DNA of 64,000 nucleotides from Xiphias gladius (GCF_016859285.1 NC_053417.1:21406206-21470205), one strand, 5' to 3'. Shown: positions 1 to 37,324, numbered from the stretch's first letter. The notes: generated from the sequence alone by a model not told the origin. Numbers and translations: made by a program.

Positions 1-1560
1 TAGTGGTGTCCTGTTAAACTTGAAATTACTCAAGCCAGGATGTATTTTCTTTATTAGCTACTGTGCTGTCCTAAGGTATGATGATTAGACTTTATAGTCA
101 CATTGGATAGGACAGCAAAAGACGAGACGCCTCTGGGTTTCAGTGACCTGATTTGAGCTGATGTGGGATCAGTTTTCTCCTAACTTCTGCCTTTAAAATA
201 ATTCCAATATACAAAACAGCTCATAGACCTGGTAGACAAGAGTTAAGATGGTGTTTTCAAATCTTTCTTTCCTGTATGTGGAATGAGGGGGGCTGTCTAG
301 AAGGTCATGACCCTGGAATTACTGTGCCTCTTCTCATGACAAAGACCCCCTTTCAAGCTCACTCACCTGGCCCTATCTACTGGGGAGGTACATGATAAAG
401 ATCACACAGACAGGTTGCTATGAAGGTAAATAAATCCTGTCGTACTGTCGTAAACTGCATATGGGAAGGTCATATACAGACATGAAAATAACAGTACAAT
501 TGTTCTTTTAACTGGATCTCACAACCGCTTGTCAATGGTCATTGTCCAAACACACAAGCCTCTCAGAAAGTTTGATTGTAATGGGGACATGACATAACTG
601 CACAGTTGATTGGTCAACTCAACACGTTAGGGTTGTCTAAGGTCTGCAGATTAAACCATAATCCAAGAGACTAGACCGAAACAAACAACCTCGCTGACCC
701 AGTGTTGAGTACCCATAACTTGAGTGTTTAACTGAAAGTGGCACTTCATTCATTTAGAAAACAGTATTTATTTCATCTCCTCAAAAAGGGTCTATCCTCT
801 AATATAAAGAATATTTTACATATGCATCTCGTAGTCGGATGCATATGGACAGAAATTAGAGGAAAACTATGTTTCATCTGCTGATTCAAACACATTTAAA
901 TCAACTGAATAAGTAAATCACCATTTTTTTTTCAAGTTTGTGATTAGTTTCTGATTAGAGTTTTTTGTGATTAGAGTTTTTCTTGTACTGACTTTAGTTA
1001 ATAGAGTTACAGCAATGTTCTAGAAAAGTGTAACCTAAGACTTGAAAAGAACATGTATAGGCCAGGTTTAGGAATCATCTATTGATTATGTATTATGTAT
1101 TATGACCTATGTATTATGTATTATGACCTACAAAATAGTTTTAGCTCATTTGATGAAGACTGTAGTTTGTCTGTAACCAATTTCCAGACGGTCGGGCAGT
1201 AGAACATAATTTCCTTTAAAAATCCTTTAATCCTTTCTATTTACATGGTCCTTTGAAAGTTCTTCTACCATTTTTTCAGGCAGTTTGGGGATTTCTTAAT
1301 TCTCTGACACAAGTTCATGTAGTAAAGTCAGAGCCTAGCCTTTGCTCTGCTGGATGTTGCTCCTTTTTTAATGTGAAAGTGAAGGTGCATCTCTTGGCCA
1401 GGCCAGGCCAGGCCAAGCAGGTCAAGGGAGGAAGGAGGGCTTGAGTTAAAAAAAAATCCCTGGGAGAGTAGATGCTGCTGGATTGAGGGGAGGGAGATGA
1501 GGTTCAGGTTTCAGCCTTACAGGGGGTCTGGGGGAAGGACTGGTATTTTGGAATATACGA
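1..1560. other. Upstream flank of col2a1, no gene seen
   Basis: AT-rich upstream sequence with no open frame that resembles a protein. It holds a short direct repeat of a TATTATG-type unit (about 1083-1128) and a small GGCCA tandem run (about 1396-1418). Distal control elements for col2a1 could lie here, but I cannot identify any by eye. Confidence 0.6.
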
Positions 1561-1575
1561 AGATCCATACAAGGC

Positions 1576-1789
1576 ACAGTGGACATAAAACCGCGGTGCT
1601 TGCCCTGACGCGGTGGGTACAGAGTGCCAGCTGGGGCCCCGCGTTGGATTCCACTTAGATTTTGGAGGGTTTGACTGCATGGTGCCATAAGTCTCTGGGA
1701 ACAAACACTTAACACACCACTGACTGAAAGCCTGGTCTCCTCCATCCCTTCACTTCTCACCCAAGCTCCTGCATGTCTAATATTTAGAC
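1576..1789 (+). promoter_or_regulatory. col2a1: Candidate col2a1 core promoter and 5' UTR
   Basis: A CATAAAA box at 1584-1590 is followed by GC-rich sequence and then about 200 bases up to the col2a1 ATG at 1790. That spacing fits a TATA-driven start near 1610-1620 and an unspliced 5' UTR within exon 1. No splice acceptor is needed before the ATG. The start site is inferred and not visible directly. Confidence 0.35.
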
Positions 1790-25678
<23,889 letters not shown>

Positions 25679-27500
25679 AGTGGAGTATCACAATGGCCCC
25701 CCGAATAACAGGAAATAAATGAAACTCAACCATGAAACATTACACACACTTCCACAATAAAGAAGACTGGAAATTATAAAAGAAAATTGATACTTTTTTT
25801 CTCACAACGAAGTGCTCTCCAAGTTGTACTCCCTGGATGTTAGCACTGAAGGGCACCGGCAATATCTGTACACCACACCAGCATTCTCGGTCAACCCGCT
25901 TTCTGAGATCCAGTCATGTTTCCCATGGCCCACTGTTGACGGGAATGAGTCAGAGCCAGGAGGAAGAGGGACCAAGCGAACAAGTTATGGAGAACAGAAA
26001 CATGACTTGATGTCACTTATTTATTGTCTAACCTGAATGGGCAGAGTTGAGGTAGGACTGGACGGGTTTACTTTGTAAGTACAACAAGCCCCCTTTTCCA
26101 CTACAGAACAGCCGCACAACCTCTGTCCCAGTCCTACTCCACCTCCCTCCCTGTTTCCCTCCTGACACACAAATACGGCATTTCGAATCAGTGTAGACCA
26201 AAAAAATATATATTCTCAGTAAATAAAATCAGATCCAGGTGCTCCAGGCCTGTCCATCATGAGCAGGAGCAAAACCTTTACTGTGTATTATAAATCCTTG
26301 GTTCTATTGTTGTAAAAGTCTGTGTTTATAAACAACCAGATGGTTTTATATATATTTCCACATTATGTGTGTACATGTGTCTATATGCACACCAACACTT
26401 TTTGGAAAGTGAGGTTACATTTGGGACTTATGTTTCAATGTCCTGTACCCCTTGACTGCCCGTCAGAAGAAGGCCCAGTTCTCATCAAACAAAAAAAAAA
26501 AAATTGTTTTGAAGAATTTGAGGGAAATAAATTTTGCCTTTTTATTGTAGTCGTCCAGATTGTTTAAAGCTACCTCACGCTGAAAAACAAAGTGAAAATG
26601 TTGAGTTTAAATCTGAGCTGACCAAAACATTAGCTTTCAGGTGGATCTGGGGCTGAACGGCCATCTTTGCTTTGGGTTGCTCTCTCTTCAGAAGGTGCTA
26701 TGAGTTCTTTAATTCTCCACCAACCCCCCCCCCCCAAACCCTAATTCCCACTAGCCTCACACCACACACTCACACTCCACCCTGAAGGAGGGGTGCAGTC
26801 GGGTTAAGACAGGGGAGACAGGGGTTTCTTGGAGGCCTCCTCTTGAGTCCAGATCCCCAAAGCTGAACACGGGACTCTGAGGACGGTCGCTAAAAAACAA
26901 CCAGGGTGGGTTGTCTCTGTGTGTGTGAGGGCGTGTACATTTTTTTAATTAATTTTATTATGACCATGATCATTTTTGTTTTTATTTTGTTACACTTCTA
27001 ATTGCTGTAAATTGGAAAATAAAAGGAAAACCGAATTAAGAACGAAGTTGATTTTTAATTGAGCTTTGAATTAAAACAGAAATGGCGTGGGGATGTATTT
27101 CTTCTCTCAACAGAACCATTCATGTGTGCTTAGATGTTTTTTTTTGTTAAACTTGTACTTCTTGAGGTCAGTTACTCTTGACTGTGAGTGCGTAGTCTGT
27201 GTGTGAGCGTGTGTGTGAAAGTTTAAGACTGTGATGCAAGTGTGTATTTTCATATGAGAGAATCTCATAACAAAAAGGAACAAAAGTACTGTATTCGTTC
27301 TGCGGTGTCAGGGTGCGGCTGGGCGTCGTTGGCTCCTGTTTGTCTGAACTAATAGGCATAAATAAAGAACATTATGTTGACTGGAATCAAGTATTTTGTA
27401 GAGTAATGATGCATCTGAACAGCTGCATCACTACTTGTCTGTACTGTGGCCTGCTTCCTCTCCGGTCTCAGCTGAGTAATAAAAGCTTGACTTAAGCCTT
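25679..27500 (+). other. col2a1: col2a1 3' UTR and poly(A) signals
   Basis: No coding exon follows the stop. AATAAA occurs at 25756-25761, 27018-27023, 27361-27366 and 27478-27483. A transcript ending near 27040 would give a 3' UTR of about 1.35 kb, and the last signals would extend it to about 1.8 kb. A poly(A) run (26490-26503) and a C run (26726-26735) are present. Which signal is used cannot be read from the sequence. Confidence 0.55.
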
Positions 27501-27684
27501 CACAGTGACATATTCTTATTCAAAATATGACGACCTATTAGGGATCCAAACATACAGTTTAATTTCATACATATGAAGATAAAAATATGCTCCTATGCTT
27601 TATGTCAAAATTATTGTTCGGGATCACAGAAAGGTCAAAGGCAATTATTGTTAAAGACTGGAAAAAAACTACATTAGATTACAT

Positions 27685-27870
27685 TTGAGGGGGAACTCCA
27701 CTGATTTTTACACATCGAGGTGTGTTTACAGGTCTTAGGGACCTGCTTCATGAAGAGGTGGTAGCTGCAAGAAGCCCGACAAACTGCCTCAAGTGATGTT
27801 ATAGTTGACATCACCCATGAGGCGAAAAACGTAACGAATGTTATTTTAAAAAAAAACTTTGTGGAAGGAG
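27685..27870 (+). repeat. Interspersed repeat copy
   Basis: Starts around GGGGGAACTCCACTGATTTT and continues ACACATCGAGG...TTTACAGGTCTTAGGG. A related sequence lies in reverse orientation at about 52420-52495 (GGTGGAGTTCCCC...), so at least two copies of this family are in the window. Element ends and class are not resolved. Confidence 0.5.
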
Positions 27871-28034
27871 ACGACATTTTTCACCTGCAAGTTTTCGGTT
27901 TTGCGAACCTGCACCTACAAAGCTCCGCATCGGACCCGAGCCAGCTCGACACTTTAAACCACAAGGCCGATCCATGGATGGATTACTGAACGGACCTACC
28001 AAGCACAGGTCCAGGGGCCTAAGGGGTCAGCGAG

Positions 28035-28235
28035 ACACTGACAGAAACACAAAATGACCACAAAGGGATGCAAAACGACTTCAGAGACACAAAACGACCA
28101 AAAATAGATGCAAAATGACCACAAAAAGACGCAAAATGTCTTAAAAAGAGACACAGAACAACCACAGACAAAAAATGACCAAAGACAGATGCAAAACGAC
28201 AGCAATGAGATGCAAAAAGACTAAAAATAGTCTGG
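28035..28235. repeat. Degenerate A-rich minisatellite
   Basis: Short units of the type GACACAAAACGACCACAAAAAGATGCAAAATGAC recur imperfectly at about 18-35 bp spacing. They give artificial open frames on the - strand rich in F, C and S. This is simple tandem sequence, not a gene and not a CRISPR array, since units abut without unique spacers. Confidence 0.75.
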
Positions 28236-28910
28236 ATGTCTGCTCTTGTGACCAGGGGGCCCATTGTCTAATAATATGTCCATGGGCTGATCAGATCAGG
28301 CAACTCCAGGCTGCCTGCTGGGCAGTAGATCGACGCGCAACAAGGAACTAACACACTGCTAAAACAAATAAATAAGTAAAACGGCAAATTGCACCGACTG
28401 AAGCAATCTCCACATTTTCAGTCAATTAGTTCCACTTGTTTCCTCCTGCTCACACACGCTTACATCTCTCAAAAACTGCACATTAGGCACAGCCGACACA
28501 ACGCGGGTGCCTTCAATAATTATTTATTGTGTGCTTTTCTGAAAGACGCACACTTTGTACAGTCAGGTCATTCAAACATCCAAACCCTATGTTCTGTTTT
28601 GGTTCGAGATCTTAAAGATTGTTTTAATAACTTTTTTCATTGGATGAGTACGGATGTAAGACATTAATTAGGTTTTTTCCAACACGCAGAGGAGGAGCAA
28701 AATGCATTATTTTGCTCCCATTTGGCACCGGTGTATCCATGCCAGTATGTACTACACACAAAGTTGTTTTAGTACACTGTTAGCAGTTAGTATTAAAAAA
28801 AATAAACGTACTTCACCATTTTAGAGTAAGAGATTCAATGTGTGAAGCTAAATGTCAGTCAGACTGTGGAAAGCCTCTGCCAATTAAACATCGCAAAGAG
28901 ACATCAAAAT

Positions 28911-29010
28911 GTTTGTTTTCTAAGATTTAATATTTTTTTTATTTTTGTTTGTTTTCTAAGATTTAATATTTTTTAATTTTTGTTTGTTTTCTAAGATTTT
29001 TTATTTGTTT
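28911..29010 (+). repeat. Three-copy tandem repeat, about 36 bp
   Basis: Copies begin at 28911, 28947 and 28982, each with GTTTGTTTTCTAAGATTT followed by a T-rich tail. Spacing is 36 and 35 bp. It lies between col2a1 and aaas with no coding potential. Confidence 0.85.
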
Positions 29011-29626
29011 TATGGGAGTAGATTTGTTTCAAAATAATTGAACAAAATCTCCCAAGAAACACAAAAAAGAAAAAAGTAACTAAATTGAAAGTGAATAAAA
29101 CTGTGAAACCAAAAATTACTTTTTTTACTACTCATTATTAAATTACAAAAAGTTTTAATTAAAACTTTATTTAAATTTAATTACAATCTTAATATTTAAT
29201 TACAATATTCTCCACTTTTCTCTCACTGATCAGGATTGCAGATAAGGAATTGGACGATATTGTAATTAAATGTGGCACTGTTGTACAGTTTTATTGTAAG
29301 TTTTGCCTTTGCGGTTTTTGTTGCCGTTTTGTTTGATTCTTGAGAAATCTTTGTTTTTTTCCAGATGCGGGTGGCTCCTCCATTTCTTTTGAGCATCAGC
29401 AGCACCCTCAAATGTTGACTGTACACACGACATAGACGGTGAGTATCTCAGGTTCTGTCCATTGAGTCTGACAACGTTATAAAAGTGAAATGCTTAAATC
29501 AGTGGAGTACTCTTCACTTAAAGTGCAAATATTTTAGCTCTGGAGCATAAATTCCACATTTGGTTCAAATGTTTTGACAAGTAAGGAAGAAAAACAAGTC
29601 TCAGTATAGAAGGAACATTCTAAACA

Positions 29627-29632
29627 TTTATT
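29627..29632 (-). terminator. aaas: aaas poly(A) signal
   Basis: TTTATT on the + strand, AATAAA on the aaas strand, 57 bases past the stop. That implies a very short 3' UTR of about 80 nt. No other canonical signal is seen closer. Confidence 0.6.
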
Positions 29633-29689
29633 GACAATCCATGATAACAAAAATGACTTGTGAGTGTGTGATGGTGAGTGATTGGTGGG

Positions 29690-32600
29690 TCAAGAGATGA
29701 ACTCTGTGAAGAGCGACTGATTGGCCGAGGCAGAAGGCCTTTCCTGTGGGCGAGGCAGTAGCGGACTGCCACTCAGGCCAAAATGGGGGATGCCGGCGCT
29801 CAGGAAGTAGAAAGGCACGTGGGTAATTCTTCCGGTGGACCAACACTGAGAACAGAGAGAGAAAAGTCGCTGTGGAGGTGGTACAAGCGGTCCTAGCGGC
29901 ACAGAGAGCAAATAAGGAAGTAACTGATTAGCTTTATTAGTGTTATTAGACCGCAAATTGGCTCCATGTTATGAAAAATGACGAACGGGTAGATACAGGA
30001 AGAAAGAGAGACGTCTCTTACAACAACATTCTGGGGGTTTTACTTTTTTTTCTTGTTTTTTTTAATGGAGTACACGGAGGATGCAAGCACAACAGACTGC
30101 ACTCTTTAACTGCTTTTGACACACAGGCTAGGTGTGAAAACACTTTTTCCTGTTCAAGGCTAAAATCAACACACTGTTTACTAAAACCTAATATTAGAGC
30201 AAAAATGGATTTATAGGTAAAGACCAACCACAGTGAGCAGAGCTCCGTGCTGGAAATTCGGGTGGAACTGCATCAGTCTCGGCTCTGCACCAGGCTCCCC
30301 TTGAACAAAACCACTAAACAGGGAAACATTAAGAAATATTCAGTACATGCAGATGGGATATACAGTAGTGCCGCCCGGAAAACGCAACACTTCTGAGCTC
30401 ACAAATATGAAAGGTACACTAATGAAATGTAACTACACGTAAAAGTACAAACCACGGCAAGAGCTCAAAAATGGGGTTGGTCCTCGTCTTGAACACTGCG
30501 ATAATTGCAGGCCTGTCTGCTGCCTGTGGGTGACCTGACAGATCAGATGAAACAGACTGAGATGAGTTATTAACGCCAATACAGAAAATAAATCTAGTGT
30601 TATACCGACTGGATTCATCGAGGTGAAAAGAAGAGAAGCGAGAAAGACCTTTAAGAAGCACTGCAAGCCTCTCTCCTCTTGGATCCCAGGCTAAAGACTG
30701 GATCTCTCCTCCAACACTGGAAGACAAGTTAGACAGAAGTGAGTGACACTTGACATGTTACCCAAAATGTACTTACAGTATCAACAGTTAAAGTACTCAT
30801 TATGCGGCATGGCCCTTTGTGTTTTATTTTCATATTATTGGATCATCATCATTAGTGCATTTACATGTAAGTAGTACTTAAATGCTGTAGTTTGGTGGAG
30901 GTGTAGCTCATTTTAACTGTGTCATAAACTGTTGGATATTTCTATCAATAGAAATTGATCATATTTTATAAACTGATTATGTTTATTATTTAAAATCTTA
31001 ATCTGAAAGGTAAATAGTATCTATAGGTATCTGTAATTAGGTACAATACTTGACCAAGTATATTTATTTACTTTCCACCATTATATCTGAAATTTTAAAA
31101 AATGAAGCAGCACAAAGATATTTTGAAGCACTGCTTTGACTGCCAAGTTACATGCACGTCGGAATTCGAGCTCAGTGCTTTTTCTCAAGCCTGCCTGCCG
31201 ATTTGTGCGGATCAAAGGCTACAATAAACATTTCCAGGTGCTTCCGACCGTCTTTCTGCTTCTCCCTGGGGTTTCTGGAAGCGCTGCTTACCTCTGTATT
31301 TGACGTGATTAGGCTAAAAGAGGGCCAATTAGCGATTTAGTTTCAAGAACTTACATGATGTCTCCATCCTGCGTGTTAAAGGTTGTCTCCGACAGGTCAG
31401 CCACCACCGCTGCTGCCATTGGCCCTTTCGAGGTGCGTGTAGGAATACCTGCTGAATAACAATGACATCACACAGGTGAACTTTTTTTTTTTTTTTTTTC
31501 TTTCCACAACATGCTACTTACGTCTTATTTTATATGGACAAGTTATCAAAACTCTGCAAGTGTGACGGTATAATCACCTTTTCATCCAACTTTTGAAAGA
31601 AACAATTCAAGCTCCAAAATCAATGATCAACTAAGCTGTGTATTCTAGAAAAACAAGTGATTATGTTGTATTAAGACTGAGACATGGACCTGGTGTGTCA
31701 GTGAAGGTCAGAGCATAGATGACCGTCTCTCCCTGCACGGTGAAGAGAAGTCGACTCCCATCTGGACTCCAACAGCCCGACTATCCGAAACAAGCACAGA
31801 GTCATCATCATTCAATAAATACATGATGTCAAATGTTTTGTTACCCAATTAAAGAAACAACTCCGAACCCTGGTGACAAGTTATCACCTGGCAGCGCCCT
31901 TTCACGCATGGCCAACGCTCACAGGTCCACATCCTGGTCTCCCAAACCCTGAAGAAAGAAACTTTACTTATCCATGTGTAAAAACTCCACTTTCCGCTTC
32001 CAGACTGTGCCTCTAATCCCTTACGTATTCATAAATATTCATGACAGATGAGTGGGACTCTATTATAATACAGAAAGTGGCCAATGACTCTGGTCCACAC
32101 ATTCCAATCATGAAGGAGAAAATTTAACATTTATTCACTGGCAGCTTTACATATCTTTAACTTGTATTGTGCTAATGTAGCTCCTCAAGGAAAGAGGGAA
32201 TAAAGGAAGATAGGTAGACAAATAGAAAACTGGGTATTTTAAAAACTCTCAGTCTCCGACTCACTGTCTCTAACCTGAACAGGGAAGACGGTGTTGAAGC
32301 AAGGACATGGCTGCCGTCAGGGGACCAGGACAGGAAGGTGACCCCACCTCCTCCGACCCTCTGTAGTGCCACGCAGCTTTCTGCAGCGACATCCCAAACC
32401 TGAAACACACATTGATGTCAAAGGTAGAACTTTTCGCAACACGAATTGGACTTAGAGGTGGAGCGGCTGCGTCGTACCATCACTGCAGTGTCCACAGGCG
32501 AGGCCGACATGAGGAGAGACCCGCTTGGAGACCAGGCGATGGAAGTGACCGGGGAGTGGCCAGGATGAGACAGAACTTGAGCACAACCCGATGAAGGCCT

Positions 32601-35600
32601 GGATGGGTCGAGAGGAAGGAAAAACCATGTATCACGAAGAAAAAGATACAACGCAGGAAGAGACGAGTGCGAGTTTTAGGGTTTCTGCAGGGTTAATCGA
32701 GTTAAATTTAAGACTTTTAAAGGCCTTTTTAATACCACAAAGAATGCAATTTGATACTTTTAATACTCATACCAGTCAAAGAATGACAGAAAACCAGTAG
32801 AGATAGAAAGGCCTACAATTATTTAATAAGTACATGCATTCATTGTCATTTATTTCACATTTTTGTCACTACTTCCCAGTACAGTACTTTTCCATATACA
32901 ACAATAATCTGTAGTAATATATTTAATCAATTAACATGATCTGGACCCAGATAAGCGGCAGAAAATTGATGCATGGATTAGTCAATTATAAAAATATATT
33001 TAGAGTTGCAGCCAACTATTTTTTTTTTGTTGTTGATTTATTCACTGATCATTTTCTTGATTAATGAAGTATTTGTTTAGTCTTTCAAATGTCAAAACGT
33101 AGTGAAAAACGGCTATCACAACTTCCCAGAGCCCAAAGTGACGTCTTCAAACTGCTTCATTTTTCCAACCGACAGTCAAAAACCCAAAGATGTTTTATTT
33201 ACTTTCATATATGACAAAGAAAAGCTGTGAATCCTCACATTTGAGAAGCTTAAACCCACAAAGGTTTGACATTTTTGCTGAAAAATTCCTGAAACGATTC
33301 ATCAATTATCAGAATACTTGGATTAATTTTCTTTCGACTCTTTCGACCGAGACTGAAAAGCTTCCTGCAGCACAATCACTGCCTACAACAGTTATACTAT
33401 ATACTAGTAAATGAAATAGTAAATAAAAAGTTAATGAAATAGTAAATGAAATTCAAAGCTTTTTATCAACTTCTAGGGACCTTTTTTGAGAGAACTGAAT
33501 TCAATGCTTTTTAAGACCTTTCGAGACCTGCACATACTCCAGAGTTTTGCGCACCTGGTTGACAGTGAGCAGGGGTCCACGTGCCAGACGAGTAAACAGT
33601 TTTGACAGGCGACAGCCAAAGCAGACGCACACAGCGGCTTCCACTGCACCGCTGCCACACTCCTCTGTAGACGGTGCTTCAGTGTGGGAGTTGTGGCACT
33701 GACAGACAGAGTACAAAAGAAGAAAAGTGAATGCCTGGAGTGTCGTCATCTTGCACCAAAAAGCTTTTATCAGTAATTGTTTGGCCCATTATCTTTGTTT
33801 TCATGTAATGGTTGGTTTAGCTATGGTACTTTTTGGGTAAAAAATAAAAAAATAAAAAAATAAAAAATCAAGTACAGCAGCTTGCAAAGAAGGCAGGAGC
33901 CTGTTTTAATGAGGGATATACACTTTATTCCATGAGCTGTCATTTTGGCAACCGTTCTGAAGAGCGTAGTTATGGTACCTTTTGGGGTTGTAGATCTTAA
34001 TGGAGTCGTCCAGGAGGGCTACAGCAAATTTATCTGCGTGAGGATGCCAGGCGAAGGCTCGCACCACACAGTCAGACCTAGCAATGCAGAAAGGATTAAA
34101 GCAGAGAAAGATTGCTGACTATTTGACAGATTTTTTTTTTTTTTTTGGTAATTTTGTTAATTACTTTCAGTTTGAAAAACTGCACATGTCAACAAAGACC
34201 CCACAGTTTCAAACTCATTACTATAACGCTGAAACTAATGACCCTTTTCATTATCCATTAATCTGATGATCACTTTCCAGACTGACAAATTCATCGTTGG
34301 GTCTATCAAACATCAGAAAACCCTGAAAATGTCCATCACAATACAGAGAGCCAAAGTGAAACCAGAACTTTCGGGTTCTGTTCCGGACGTAAGAAAATTG
34401 CATTCAAAATCCCATTGACATTTTTAGCTACGTTGATAACTAAACATACAACCTTGGAACAAAGTCTCTCTCAACAGTATGTTGTGAGGCTCTCTTCATG
34501 TGTTCAGTTGGGGACAGAAGTTTAAAAAAAAAAAAAAAAAAAAATCTAATATTGTTGTTTGTTCAATAAGTATATTTTTTAAGGCCTATAACAAACACCA
34601 TTTCCCATCAGCCCTAGTCCATCACAGGCTAAACGCCAAAGCTCAACAGAAGAGGCGCGTCCATGAGCGAGTCGATGGGCAGGACAGAGAGGAGCGAACG
34701 CTGTAGAAGTTGTTAGACTAGATTACAACAAGACAGTTGAAAAAAAAAAAAAAAAACATTAGAAGAGAGCGTTGATGAGTTTTATGGATACTGACGAAAC
34801 CAAGTTATGACGACATAAGTACCTGTGCTGTCGTGGTTGTAGTTTCTTCACACAAGCTGTAGTTTTTTCTCTGCCACCAAAGTAATCATTGTTTAATATT
34901 GTAAAAATCACAGGTTTTAATATCCTACAGTGACTGCTGCAGTTGATGGCGATTTGTCTTCGAATATGGAAAGTAAACTCTAGCAACACGCTTCATTTTT
35001 TTCATAAAGACCAGTGACAGAAATGCAAAATGAGAGATTAAATTGAGTTACTGAAGCTATTGGAACGGAGGCTTGCCCGGACGTGACTTCAACTCTCTAC
35101 GTCCTAGAGACAAAAGTATTGTCACTGAATGTCTTGTTTTATCCAACCTATGCGAACAGCTCAAACCCCAAAGATACTCAATTTACTTTAATATAGAACA
35201 AGGAAATTCTCACATTTGAGAACCTGGAACACTCAAACGTTTGACATTTTTGCTTGAGAATGATTTACTTGATTAACTGTCAAAATTGTTGCCAATAAAT
35301 TTTCTGTTAATCAACAAAACTGTTCATCATCACCAGTTTCATCATAATAAATATATCTTTAATCATTGGCTACTACATTGGCACTTACCAGTTCAGGACT
35401 TGTGAAAACTCAGCTATCATGTCCTCGCTGCTCAACTATGAAACAAATGACAAACAGGTGATACACAATCTAACGCTAACACAACAACTGATAATCAAGT
35501 GTTTTGCTGTCAACAACATATTTACTGATCCCCTCCGAACATGTTTTATGACATAAAAATACTCTGCTGTGACTGATATTTTGTGTCTGATAAAGTTCTC

Positions 35601-37324
35601 CCACAAGAAAGTTCCGCGTCTTAAACTCTGATTTAAGGTGAACACAGAGAAACCTTCCCCCTTCAGCGGAAGAAAGTGAAAACAGCCTTCTAGTGTCAAA
35701 CTCTGCACAGCGAAGGTCATAACATCCAAGTGAAGCAACAACAGGAAAAACACATTTACGAGGGGCTGGGGACTTTAACCAGCAGGCAGTACTTACTGTG
35801 AGATGAGGAAACAAGGATCCGTGAAAAGAAGAGACCCATCGGAGCAACGCCAGGGTACAACCGGAACTCACTGACAGCCATTTAGGCACTGCAAGAGTCC
35901 AAGTGACAGGAGAGCTATTTTACACGCAAATCAAGGGATATGTAGGATCAGGTTGTTGTGTGTAAAAAAGCACAACAGGGGACTTTGGTGCCTCACATAC
36001 CCTCTGTATGTGAGTTGGTAATTTCAGTGAGTAGCCCTGTGAAACCACCATCTCGCCTGGAACAGACAGAGTGAACAGACAGTTAAACTTGTTTTACCGA
36101 TGGCAAAGATCTGAGTGGCTATGAGCCGCGGCTCTATCCTTCATTTACTAGACACTTAAACTGCACAATCGCTGGGGCCTCTGGCAGCTTAACTCTTTTG
36201 CAGATTTACGTCTGCTTTAAATTTGAATGACCGCACATGGGTTTATGTTTCTGTGTGCGCTAAGGAGGCACAAATGTTTTATCTCAGTTGTCCGTACCTT
36301 TAAATGAAACTGAAAACACTTAATATTGCAGTACATAAATGTTATTACATTCATTTGTCTGGCACTTTTGTTCAAAGCAAATGGCATGTTTTACACACAC
36401 ATACTTTGAAAGCAGTTTGGGCTTCAGTGTCTTGTTCGGTAACACTTCAACATATACACCGTGGGAAATCAGGGGTCGAACCACCAACCCTTGCATTTAA
36501 AAAGCTTCACCACATGTTATATGATAAGATTCCTGGTGAACAATTATTGTCTCGGAAAATGTTTTGTAATGTACAGTCATCTGTAATGTGATAACATCCA
36601 ACACTACAGCAAATAATTGACCGTGTATTCACTACATTGTTTACCCATCAGAGTACTGACAAGTTCTATTTTAATGGTTTTATTTTGTACAATGCCCTGC
36701 TCAGTACATATCTTGGTCACAATTCTTATAAAAACAAATTTAAGGGATCCTTAACAAAAATATCAATGTCATCTTCAGAAGCCCCGTGTTGGCCAGGCAG
36801 TAATAACATTATTATCATAAACAACATGTCAAAGTTATAGTGTGTCGTATGCCACTGTTTGCTGTGAAAGCCGCACCTTGTATGCCAGCTTATATGGGTG
36901 TGTGTGAGTGTGCCTGTGTGTCCCCCCTACCACGCTGCTGCACTCCTCATCCACAGTGTTTCTGAGTGATCCAGAAATGCCGCCTTGCTGCTGCTTTCTG
37001 CACGACTGTGGAGCTTCAGAGACTCCCGGGGGAAATACAGACTCAGAGGACTAGACTCCTGCACAAAACACACAACAACGCCGTGACATTTTCCTGGACA
37101 CAGTGCAGATGCAGTAGAAGGTCGTTTGGCTACTGCAACTCCCCCCCCAAAGAAATAAACAAAAAACAAAAACAAAAACAAAAAAAACCCTACACAGCGG
37201 TTGCGAGTCAGACCTGTTTCGGTCGGTCTTCGGTGCTGGTCCCGGACAGCAGCTCGTTGTTGGACTCGCACAGAGTGGTCTGTCCGGAGGGCAGCGGAGG
37301 GGGGAACAGCGCCAGCGAGCACAT
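29690..37324 (-). CDS. aaas: Aladin, WD-repeat nucleoporin
   Basis: Component of the nuclear pore complex, anchored through NDC1 and linked in human to triple-A syndrome. Sixteen exons in transcript order: 37214-37324, 36931-37058, 36001-36056, 35797-35888, 35389-35435, 33979-34077, 33555-33698, 32478-32598, 32275-32399, 31888-31948, 31690-31780, 31355-31448, 30649-30716, 30453-30534, 30229-30313, 29690-29845. Together they give 1560 nt, 519 residues and a TGA stop; human has 16 exons and 546 residues. Start [18 protein letters not shown] matches human MCSLGLFPPPPPRGQVTL. WD signatures include [47 protein letters not shown] and [14 protein letters not shown]. The C-terminus after [14 protein letters not shown] is shorter than in human. 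All junctions are GT/AG and phases close. Convergent with col2a1. Confidence 0.96.
30770..31090. repeat. Interspersed teleost repeat in aaas intron 12
   Basis: Between aaas exons 13 and 12. It contains AAAGTACTCATTATGC...GTGTTTTATTTTCATATTATTGGATCATC and ends with TATTTATTTACTTTCCACC. The style matches the AAAGTACT-type repeat that surrounds the Tc1 element in map3k12 (43000-45110). Assigned from recall of teleost repeats and the in-window resemblance. Confidence 0.55.
33000..33370. repeat. TTTGACATTTTTGCT-family repeat, copy 1
   Basis: In aaas intron 7. Shared landmarks with the copies near 35050-35345 and 62520-62875 are CCCAAAGAT..ATTTACTTT, TCACATTTGAGAA, and TTTGACATTTTTGCT followed by an AT-rich tail with ATCAATTA. 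The element looks like a non-coding interspersed repeat. No ends or target duplication are clear. Confidence 0.65.
34200..34360. repeat. Same repeat family, partial copy
   Basis: Upstream of aaas exon 6, within intron 5. Contains AACGCTGAAACTAATGACC..CATTATCCATTAATCTG and CATCAGAAAACCCTGAAAATG..CAAAGTGA, matching the 5' half of the repeat at 33000-33370. A short poly(A) run follows at 34524-34545. Confidence 0.5.
35050..35345. repeat. TTTGACATTTTTGCT-family repeat, copy 2
   Basis: In aaas intron 5 beside exon 5. Shares CCCCAAAGATACTCAATTTACTT, CTCACATTTGAGAACC, TTTGACATTTTTGCTTGAG and AAAATTGTTGCCAATAAATTTTCTG with the copy at 62520-62875, in the same orientation. Confidence 0.65.
36405..36505. 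repeat. Short interspersed repeat fragment
   Basis: GCTTCAGTGTCTTGTTCGG..ACACTTCAACATATACACC followed by GGGTCGAACCACCAACC resembles a repeat common in fish introns (TGTCTTGCTCAAGGACACTTCGAC...GATCGAACC). Only part is present, within aaas intron 2. Confidence 0.45.

Noticed and set aside
28019-28264. Repeated units resembling a CRISPR-like array, and F/C/S-rich open frames
   Set aside because: Units are degenerate and contiguous without regular unique spacers, and this is a vertebrate minisatellite.
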